Source: Candidatus Tepidiaquacellales bacterium UBA6667
GTDB taxonomy: Bacteria; Bacteroidota; Ignavibacteria; Tepidaquicellales; Tepidaquicellaceae
NCBI GenBank assembly: GCA_002455255.1
Contig: DKKL01000059.1
Location: forward strand, 26,778-48,570
DNA: 21,793 nt
Direction: 5' to 3'
A program made the position numbers and the translations under genes. The notes beneath the pieces are model-generated. The model worked only from the letters and a program-made list of their open reading frames with translations. It made no database searches and was not told where the DNA came from. Shown piece after piece: positions 15,921-21,793 of the stretch (its first letter is position 1; each line of letters opens with the position of its first letter).

Positions 15921-17438
15921 TTACTTTACCTTATTACGCAAGTTTTGTGCCATTATTTTAGCGTCGTTCATATTTCTGAAATCACCTATAATAATTCTGT
16001 ATGAATTTCCACTTTTGCCAATAACAACCCTTGAATCTTTAACTAAACCCTTGATTAAACTGTGTCTTATCTGAGCTTGTTCAAGAGTAGAATATGCAGA
16101 TTCCTGCACTTTAATAGAACCGTCTTTATATTCATCAATAACCACATTTAAATCAACATTTGGATTCCTCATAAGTATGTTGTTTATATCAAAGTTAACC
16201 AAATCACTTGAAGTGTTAGCATCAGGATTAGAGGTTATATTTGTTTCTGTAATAGCATTTGTAATATGTTGATTTATAACATTATTGTTATTAACAGGAG
16301 GTTTTATATTGTTTGTAGTATTTAAACTATTATTAACCGGAGGATTTGACTGATTTTTCAAAGTAGCCAAAACAGCCGGAGAATTCTGTTCAGAAGGTTG
16401 AGTAGTAGCATTATTCACGAATAAAACGAAAATACCACCTAAGAAAACCATCAAAACGAACATTAAGCTCATCATTCTAAGGTTATGAGAACCTGATTTT
16501 TTCAGGTTTTTTCTTTGTTCTTCATCATCATATCCTGGAATTGCGATATCGTCATACTGAGGATAAGGATCTTCTTCTTGAAATTCTTTAGATTCATTAA
16601 GTCTTTTAATATCTTCAAGTTCCTGATCAGAATAATGTTTCATCACATCTGATTCATAAACCGGAGTTGTTTTTCCGGTAGTTTTTTTAGTAACGTCTTG
16701 TCTTTTTTCTGTTTCCACTGATTGAGATTCTAAATAATGAAAAGCTTTTCTGTTAAACGCCATACCTGTACCGGCAAAAGGGATATAAGAACCGATAGAC
16801 TGACGAACTATCATATCTTTAGTATGCAATTCGGCAAATGCATCACACATAGTTCTGTGAAACATCTTACCAAGCCTTGATTTAATAGGTATCACGGGAA
16901 TTTGAACAGCGTAATTACCTTTATACATAATAAGGTAATTATATAATTTTAATGATAACGGATGAATGAAATCTTCAGCATCGTGAATTAAGATAACATC
17001 AAATTCACCAAATTGTCTTTCATATTCCTTTACACAAGTAAAAGCGTTGTTAAGATTATCCGCTTTAGTAGTAGGACCATCCTGAGGATTTAAACACAGC
17101 ACAACCCTTTGATCTTTTCTGGCAATTTCTCTAACAACTTTTACTGTTTTGAGGTCATTCGGATAAACTGCAAGAAAAAACCGATAGTTTTCATACCTTA
17201 GTTTTTTCAGAGCGATAGAAAGAGTTCTTCCGATCACTTTATCTTCCTGCCAAGCACCAATCATAATAGCAATTGGTCTTTCCGGTTTAGTTGTCATTTC
17301 TGAAAATGACGGCATATCCTTTTTGTATCTGCGTCTGTTGAACCAGAAAAGAATATCCATAAACATATCATCTATACCGGACACAACCAGTAAGATAACC
17401 GTAACCCAGAGAATAATATGAAAAATATCTGTTATCAT
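15921..17438 (-). CDS. N-terminal half of an NfrB-like GT2 glycosyltransferase fused to a membrane segment and SPOR domain
   Basis: This protein has 505 aa. Residues 1-34 hold hydrophobic membrane-spanning sequence. Residues ~50-237 are the first half of an NfrB-type GT2 domain: PIAIMIGAWQED, then GPTTKADNLN (121-130), the metal/nucleotide motif HDAED (152-156), HPLSLKLYN, QIPVIPI and PFAGTGMAFNR. At the point where NfrB would continue to its TED motif, the sequence changes to a charged linker (240-320), a second membrane segment (322-343), an N/P/T-rich region and a C-terminal SPOR-like domain (~430-505, with SYRIIIGDFRNMNDAKIMAQ). SPOR domains bind denuded peptidoglycan glycans at division sites. 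The missing half of the enzyme is encoded by the next gene. Predicted topology is GT part in the cytoplasm and SPOR in the periplasm. It starts 43 bases after the NfrA-like gene, so the two are probably one operon. Confidence 0.78.
   Translation of the reverse strand: MITDIFHIILWVTVILLVVSGIDDMFMDILFWFNRRRYKKDMPSFSEMTTKPERPIAIMIGAWQEDKVIGRTLSIALKKLRYENYRFFLAVYPNDLKTVKVVREIARKDQRVVLCLNPQDGPTTKADNLNNAFTCVKEYERQFGEFDVILIHDAEDFIHPLSLKLYNYLIMYKGNYAVQIPVIPIKSRLGKMFHRTMCDAFAELHTKDMIVRQSIGSYIPFAGTGMAFNRKAFHYLESQSVETEKRQDVTKKTTGKTTPVYESDVMKHYSDQELEDIKRLNESKEFQEEDPYPQYDDIAIPGYDDEEQRKNLKKSGSHNLRMMSLMFVLMVFLGGIFVLFVNNATTQPSEQNSPAVLATLKNQSNPPVNNSLNTTNNIKPPVNNNNVINQHITNAITETNITSNPDANTSSDLVNFDINNILMRNPNVDLNVVIDEYKDGSIKVQESAYSTLEQAQIRHSLIKGLVKDSRVVIGKSGNSYRIIIGDFRNMNDAKIMAQNLRNKVK
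16701..16710. repeat. 10-bp direct repeat, upstream junction copy
   Basis: TCTTTTTTCT, identical to 14671-14680 and 2,030 bases away from it. On the coding strand it encodes E-K-R (residues 244-246 of the first NfrB-like protein), a few residues after the last recognisable glycosyltransferase sequence (MAFNRKAFHYLE). Codon phase is the same as in the other copy. Confidence 0.5.
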
Positions 17439-17481
17439 TTGTTATAATTAAACTTTTGTTTTTATATACATTTAAATACGA

Positions 17482-19137
17482 TTAAAATATACTGAAATAA
17501 CCTACAACAAAACCCGCTCTAACCTGGAAAGTATTCTTAGTCTGATCTAAATTTTCGTTTTTCAAAAACACTTTATTAGTTGCTTCCACGAAAAGTGATG
17601 GGAAGTGCTTAATATTCGGTGCAAATTGTATGCCACCGGCAAATTCCAAGTAATTATTAAACTCTAAATTCTGTGAATCAAAATTTCCGTTTTGTCTTAA
17701 ATAAAACTCAAAATAAGAATAACCGCCGAGCATAAACCTTAAACCTTCTTTTAGAAAACCTTGTCCGAATAAATTTCTATATTTATAATCATACAAAGCA
17801 GCTCCGTAGAACTGGAGATATAACCATTCTCTTTTTGAAGAGTTTGGAGCCATGAAAACAGGAGGAGCATTGAATGTGTTTCCGAAAGAAAATATCGGTT
17901 TAAAATTGAAACCTTGTTTTTCTCTGTCAAACTGAGATACATAACCTGCTCTCAACTCAAGAGACATATTATTATTAATATTATACTTAATATAAGCACC
18001 ACCTTCTACATATCTGTCGTTTAGAATATTTTCTTTGTTTGATTTGCTGTCAAGATATACATCACCATAAAAACCGACTGAAGTACTTCTTGCAATTTCA
18101 AAACCGTATTTACCTAAAAAATTTGAAATATAATTTTGCTGATATGAATCGTAAGTATTATAAAAGTAAATATCCACTATTTGTGGAATTTTTGTACTTC
18201 TGTTCATATCATCAATAGTTTTAATAGAGTTTAATGCCTGAGTTTTTTCAACTTCAAACATTGAATTATTAGCAACATACTGAAATCTTTCTTTAGACCT
18301 TGAGTATTGCTTCATTTCATAATAAAGATATCCAAGTTGCATTTGAATTTTAGTATCGCTCGGATTAGTAATAAGGTATTGCTCAAAATAAGGAATAGCA
18401 GCATCTTTAAACCCCTGATTCATTAATGAATATGCTTTGTTAAGATTATCATTATTGGAAGTGGTCTGATTAGAAACATTACCAGGAATAGTAGTTACAT
18501 TTTTGTTGGGATTAAGAATGTTGTTAATATCAGTAATTTCAGCTGATGCAATTTTTAATTCTTCAGATTTTAACGAAAGATTATAAACCTTTGTGAAATA
18601 ATCTAAAGATTTATTATAATCAGCTTTACCTTTATAAATAAAACCAAGTTGCAATAAAGTTTTGGTATCATTAGGGTTTGAAATCAGATAATCTTCAAAG
18701 ATAACTTTAGCGGCATCAGTCTGCCCTTTGTTTAACAAGTCATACGCCTGATCAAGACTGTTACCAGTTACAGAATTATTGCCGGTTCCTGACATAATAT
18801 CCAATTCCTGCCTTGCAGCAGAAACATCTTCAGAACTAATAGAATTATTAACAACGTATTCAAAATACTTTTTAGCAACACCTGCATTTCCTAAATTTTT
18901 ATGAATATAAGCAAGCTGAAGTACAATTTTTACTTCACCGGGATTTTTTGTTATATAATTTTCAAATAACTCAGCCGCTTCAGTATTTTTTCCTTGGTTT
19001 AGATATTCATAAGCTAATTCTAAATCAGGATCACTTTGCGATTTCGCTAAGTCTGAAAAGGTGAAAGTAATAATTAATGTAAAAATTAATGTTTTGATAA
19101 CTTTTAACATATTAATTTTTGATTTCAGGGTTTTCAT
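17482..19137 (-). CDS. TPR plus outer-membrane beta-barrel protein, NfrA-like
   Basis: The protein has 551 aa. A signal peptide spans about residues 10-34 (MLKVIKTLIF to LAKSQ); the Met at position 10 is an equally possible start. Three tandem repeats of ~75 residues each hold two TPR-like helix pairs (39-115, 128-204, 231-309), with recurring cores AYEYLNQGK, AYDLLNKGQ and AYSLMNQGF and NPxxxK turns. From ~317 to the end, alternating strands such as GFYGDVYLDS, GGAYIKYNINN and LELRAGYV end in GFVVGYFSIF, a beta-barrel with an aromatic terminus. Periplasmic TPRs leading into an outer-membrane barrel is the plan of polysaccharide exporters NfrA, PgaA and PelB. Position directly upstream of NfrB-like genes favours NfrA, though it is shorter than E. 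coli NfrA (about 990 aa). It is the first gene of the operon, 33 bases from a predicted sigma-54 transcription start. Confidence 0.75.
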   Translation of the reverse strand: MKTLKSKINMLKVIKTLIFTLIITFTFSDLAKSQSDPDLELAYEYLNQGKNTEAAELFENYITKNPGEVKIVLQLAYIHKNLGNAGVAKKYFEYVVNNSISSEDVSAARQELDIMSGTGNNSVTGNSLDQAYDLLNKGQTDAAKVIFEDYLISNPNDTKTLLQLGFIYKGKADYNKSLDYFTKVYNLSLKSEELKIASAEITDINNILNPNKNVTTIPGNVSNQTTSNNDNLNKAYSLMNQGFKDAAIPYFEQYLITNPSDTKIQMQLGYLYYEMKQYSRSKERFQYVANNSMFEVEKTQALNSIKTIDDMNRSTKIPQIVDIYFYNTYDSYQQNYISNFLGKYGFEIARSTSVGFYGDVYLDSKSNKENILNDRYVEGGAYIKYNINNNMSLELRAGYVSQFDREKQGFNFKPIFSFGNTFNAPPVFMAPNSSKREWLYLQFYGAALYDYKYRNLFGQGFLKEGLRFMLGGYSYFEFYLRQNGNFDSQNLEFNNYLEFAGGIQFAPNIKHFPSLFVEATNKVFLKNENLDQTKNTFQVRAGFVVGYFSIF

Positions 19138-19180
19138 ATTAAAACTTTTTAAACTAAATAAAAACTTTTATAACTTATTA

Positions 19181-19196
19181 TGCCAATACTATGCCA
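19181..19196 (-). promoter_or_regulatory. Sigma-54-type promoter for the NfrA/NfrB-like operon
   Basis: On the minus strand this reads TGGCATAGTATTGGCA. Against the RpoN consensus TGGCACG-N4-TTGCW it matches TGGCA, the first T, GC and the final A, with the essential GG and GC exactly 12 bases apart. Predicted transcription start is near 19170, about 33 bases before the ATG at 19137. An activator site further upstream was not identified. Confidence 0.6.
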
Positions 19197-19302
19197 AACA
19201 TTCCATTAAATTTTAAATATATCTATATGTTTTTTCAGTAATTTAAAATATAGGATTAAAATAAATATTCTAAGTCGAATAAGTTTAAGTAAGTTCACTA
19301 TG

Positions 19303-20091
19303 TTATTGTTTTAACTTATATTTAATAAATCCAAAAGCTTCTAAAATTCTTGGTGATGGTCTGAAAAGCAGATTTTCATCAACAAATATTATTTTTTTAT
19401 TTTTAATCGCATTAGTTCCTTCAAATTTGGCTGATAATTCAGAAATTTTGTCGAGCATTTTTTCTGAATTAGCCGTATCCCCTGCCATAATTATCACATC
19501 AGGATTTTTTGAAATAATATCTTCCTGGCTAATTTGAGGGTACTGGATATTTCCATCTTCGTAAATATTTTTCAAACCTGAAATTTTTATTATTTCATTA
19601 ATGAAAGTTTGCCCGTTTGCCGTCATAATCGGATTACTTGAAATTAGAATTAAAGTTTTATTGAGAGATAAATTTTCTTTTAAATTTTTGTTAAGATTAT
19701 TTTCGCTATCAAAGTCAGATTTAATTTTAATTAAAGAATCAGCGAGATGATTTGCTTTAACTTCTACTTTAAATAATTTTCCATAATCCTTAATCATTTT
19801 AATTATATCGTCAAAAGTTCTCGGGTTATTAGCAATTAATTTAAATCCCAAATCACTTAACGCTTTATATTGCGGTCTGGAAACATCTTCAGCAGTCAAC
19901 AAAATATAATCCGGATTTATAGCAGAAATTAATTCGTAATTTGTGTTAGTATATCCGCCAAGTTTTTGTTTATTTTTTGTCTGAGGCGGATAGTCGCAGA
20001 AATCAGTGACACCAACCAAGAGACTATCAAGACCAAGAAAATATAATGTTTCTGTAATATGGGGGGCAAGAGAGATAACTTTGTCAGGCAC
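19303..20091 (-). CDS. Periplasmic substrate-binding protein, BtuF/cobalamin-type (start probably further upstream)
   Basis: From the first standard start (GTG at 20091) the protein has 262 aa. It reads VPDKVISLAPHITETLYFLG, the typical beginning of the mature part of BtuF/FepB-like proteins (Peripla_BP_2 fold), followed by VGVTDFCDYPP, KLGGYTNTNYELISAINPDYIL and, later, NPDVIIMAGD. Such proteins capture cobalamin or iron complexes for an ABC importer. D-Y-P-P and GG.....E...I..P.D...  are typical of the BtuF side. Starting at this GTG would leave no export signal. The same frame stays open for 67 more codons upstream and encodes a convincing lipoprotein leader (see 20092-20244). No permease, ATPase or cobalamin riboswitch is visible nearby. 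It is a single gene between the NfrA operon promoter and the propeller gene. Confidence 0.85.
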   Translation of the reverse strand: MPDKVISLAPHITETLYFLGLDSLLVGVTDFCDYPPQTKNKQKLGGYTNTNYELISAINPDYILLTAEDVSRPQYKALSDLGFKLIANNPRTFDDIIKMIKDYGKLFKVEVKANHLADSLIKIKSDFDSENNLNKNLKENLSLNKTLILISSNPIMTANGQTFINEIIKISGLKNIYEDGNIQYPQISQEDIISKNPDVIIMAGDTANSEKMLDKISELSAKFEGTNAIKNKKIIFVDENLLFRPSPRILEAFGFIKYKLKQ

Positions 20092-20244
20092 TGAATCAAC
20101 AGTTATTTCAAGTTTTAAATCATCAGTTAATTTAATTTTTTCAGAAGAAGAAAATTCATTTTTGTTTTTGCAACCGGAAAATAAAAACTGAGAAGAAACA
20201 AAAATAAGTAGAAAGAAACCGGTAATTTTATATTTTGAAAAAAT
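20092..20244 (-). other. In-frame lipoprotein leader of the BtuF-like gene without ATG/GTG/TTG start
   Basis: The frame upstream of the GTG at 20091 is open to a TAA at 20293-20295. It encodes FSKYKITGFFLLIFVSSQF, then LFSGC, then KNKNEFSSSEKIKL up to the mature domain. That is a basic start, a hydrophobic core and a lipobox-like cysteine. No ATG, GTG or TTG occurs in this stretch. The best-placed candidate is an ATT at 20242-20244, which would give M-F-S-K-Y-K. ATT initiation is known for E. coli infC and pcnB. A base error or mutation of an ATG is an alternative. Confidence 0.55.
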
Positions 20245-20363
20245 AAATTGAAAAATTAGACTGTGAGAGATAATAATGATTAAGTGAATTTGTTATAAAA
20301 TAATTAAATCAGAAATAAAAATAAGTATAGTTAGTTAAATATATTTTTGTAAAATTAAATTAG

Positions 20364-20389
20364 AAAAAAAAATTAATCACACACATTAA
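20364..20389 (-). terminator. Possible weak terminator after the propeller gene
   Basis: On the minus strand TTAAT, loop GTGTGTG and ATTAA are followed by nine T (complement of 20364-20372). The stem is only five AT pairs, so this is weak. It lies just downstream of the stop codon at 20399. Confidence 0.35.
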
Positions 20390-20398
20390 CACGATAAA

Positions 20399-21661
20399 TT
20401 ATTTTATCAAAATCATTTTGATTGAGTGATTAAAATCCCCTGCTTCAATTTTACAGAAGTAAATTCCACTTGGTAAATTATTGGCATTAAACTCAGCTTC
20501 ATAAGACCCGGCGATAAGATTAGAATTAAGCAGTGTTGCGACATGCAGACCATTTGAGTTGAAAACAGAGAGTTTAACTTTTGTTGAAGTTGGAATTTGG
20601 AATTTAATTTTAGTTACAGGATTAAACGGATTAGGATAGTTATTAAAAATTTTGAATTCGTCAGGCAATTCAGTTCCGGTTAAGGTTACATTGACAGAAC
20701 CACCGGAAGTAGTTTTAATAATTTTACCATCTTCCCCAACAGCCCAACCGGTATTAGCGTTTAAGAACTGCACATCGAACAGACCGAACTCAAGACCAAG
20801 ATTAGTATTTTGAATTCCCCAATTAGCACCACCATTAGTAGTTTTTAGAATGGTAGCATCATCGCCGGCTATCCAACCGGTATTAGCGTCAATGAAATCA
20901 ACAGATTCGAGGTCATCAGCGGAACCGGAAATTTGATAATCCCAGTTAGACCCACCATCGGTTGTTTTCAAAATCAATCCATATTCACCGACTGCAAATC
21001 CGATATCAGAGTTTATCATATTGAGAGAATTAATATCTTTATAGTTAGAACTTGTGAAACCCGGAGTCCAATTAGATCCACCATTTGTAGTTTTATAAAT
21101 ATAAATCCCCATAGCAGCAACACCAACATTGATATTCAAAAAATGAATAATGGAAATATTACCAATAAGATTATTAGAAACAGAATTCCAAGATTGACCA
21201 CCGTTAGTTGATTTAAAGATTGTTGCACTGCTGAAATTATAATTACCACCAACCCATCCATAATTTTGGTCTAAGAAAGAAATACTATTTAAATTAGAAG
21301 AAGAAAATAACACTTGATTCCACGAGTTGCCACCATTTGTAGTTCTCAGATTAACCCCATTAGCTCCGACACCCATACCGGTATTAGCATTGATGAAAGA
21401 CAAACTAAAGATAGGTAAACCCTGCTGAGAATAGATTAATTCCCAATTATTTCCACCATCATTAGTTTTAAAAATATCAGTTCTTGATGTTGACATACCT
21501 GAGGCGTAGCCGATATTTTGGTCAATAAAGTAAACCGTTCTAAAACTAATTGAAGAATTAGAGTTTTGCTGAATCCATCCCTGAGCAAAAACTGAAGTTG
21601 AGGTTAGAAAAAATGAAAATATAATTAAAGAGATGAAGAAAGTGAGAAGAGGTTTTTTCAT
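20399..21661 (-). CDS. Secreted seven-bladed YCF48-type beta-propeller with T9SS sorting domain
   Basis: The protein has 420 aa. A signal peptide (MKKPLLTFFI to SVFAQ, residues 1-27) is followed by seven repeats of ~42 residues with the YCF48 pattern VG..G.I.KTTNGG.NW, for example VGANGVNLRTTNGGNSW, VGEYGLILKTTDGGSNW and VGEDGKIIKTTSGG. Each repeat also carries a D.NTGW or similar strand, so a closed seven-bladed propeller is expected. The final ~80 residues are a T9SS type A tail: IFNNYPNPFNPVTKIKFQ, then SVFNSNGLHV, then LPSGIYFCKIE, ending in KMILIK. In chloroplasts and cyanobacteria YCF48 assists photosystem II assembly; here the fold is most likely a generic surface or adhesion module. 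It is related to the truncated gene at 2-1090. It appears monocistronic. Confidence 0.88.
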   Translation of the reverse strand: MKKPLLTFFISLIIFSFFLTSTSVFAQGWIQQNSNSSISFRTVYFIDQNIGYASGMSTSRTDIFKTNDGGNNWELIYSQQGLPIFSLSFINANTGMGVGANGVNLRTTNGGNSWNQVLFSSSNLNSISFLDQNYGWVGGNYNFSSATIFKSTNGGQSWNSVSNNLIGNISIIHFLNINVGVAAMGIYIYKTTNGGSNWTPGFTSSNYKDINSLNMINSDIGFAVGEYGLILKTTDGGSNWDYQISGSADDLESVDFIDANTGWIAGDDATILKTTNGGANWGIQNTNLGLEFGLFDVQFLNANTGWAVGEDGKIIKTTSGGSVNVTLTGTELPDEFKIFNNYPNPFNPVTKIKFQIPTSTKVKLSVFNSNGLHVATLLNSNLIAGSYEAEFNANNLPSGIYFCKIEAGDFNHSIKMILIK

Positions 21662-21793
21662 TTTGTTTTTGAGTATATTATGTGAGAGTAAGTGATATAA
21701 CTAAATTGAATTTAAATTTTATAAAATAATAATCAAATTTGAAAGACAGAAAGGTAAAATTTTAAGAAGAGAAAACACATCCGTCCAAAACGA

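Noticed and set aside
14600..16800. An insertion sequence interrupting the glycosyltransferase gene
   Set aside because: I see no terminal inverted repeats and no DDE catalytic domain; only a transposase-like N-terminal domain is present and it is fused in frame.
14047..17438. Simple frameshift or sequencing error as the cause of the split glycosyltransferase
   Set aside because: About 2 kb of unrelated, well-formed coding sequence with its own domains lies between the halves; a single base error cannot explain it.
20293..20398. Cobalamin riboswitch or other control element upstream of the BtuF-like gene
   Set aside because: The gap is short and AT-rich, and I see none of the conserved B12-box sequence.
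1..21793. CRISPR array
   Set aside because: No regularly spaced identical repeats; the only repeated patterns are codon-level repeats inside the propeller and TPR genes.

Overview
The window is AT-rich with dense, mostly co-oriented genes. Genes start without clear Shine-Dalgarno sequences, sit behind A-rich leaders, and four secreted proteins end in a type IX secretion (T9SS) sorting domain with an N-P-F-N-P motif. This points to the Bacteroidota/Chlorobiota side of the FCB group. The N-P-F-N-P-x-T form of the motif, the YCF48 propellers and the overall style fit Ignavibacteria-like lineages best; that placement is inference.

Layout. 1-1300: end of a secreted YCF48 beta-propeller protein, a tRNA-Arg(TCG) and a possible 31-aa membrane microprotein. 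1305-4686: an MBL-fold hydrolase followed by priA on the minus strand. 4768-5844: a T9SS-exported protein of unknown function, closed by a strong terminator. 5951-8734: an ABC-F ATPase followed by a small outer-membrane barrel protein. 8835-12556: two homologous CocE/NonD-type serine hydrolases facing each other across a terminator; only the minus-strand one has a T9SS tail. 12688-19137: the most interesting part, a polysaccharide locus. 19303-20244: a BtuF-like binding protein whose lipoprotein leader has no standard start codon. 20399-21661: a seven-bladed YCF48 propeller with a T9SS tail. No gene-free stretch exceeds 300 bases. The last 132 bases (21662-21793) hold no gene or clear signal.

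The polysaccharide locus resembles the E. coli N4 glycan receptor pathway (NfrA, NfrB and WecB/NfrC). Transcription probably starts at a sigma-54-like promoter (19181-19196). It runs through a TPR plus outer-membrane barrel protein (NfrA-like) and then two genes that each hold one half of a single NfrB-like GT2 glycosyltransferase. A terminator follows, then wecB, which makes UDP-ManNAc from UDP-GlcNAc.

The split is clean. The first protein carries the N-terminal membrane segment and the DxD-type motif, then continues into a new membrane segment and a SPOR domain. The second begins with a domain resembling the N-terminal (DUF772) domain of IS5-type transposases, continues through a long charged region, and ends with the TED and QxxRW motifs and the C-terminal membrane helices. 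An exact 10-bp direct repeat, in the same codon phase, lies at both junctions 2,030 bp apart. Joining across it would restore an uninterrupted 453-aa glycosyltransferase. A split, SPOR-tethered synthase with a domesticated transposase domain is the best candidate here for an undescribed system.
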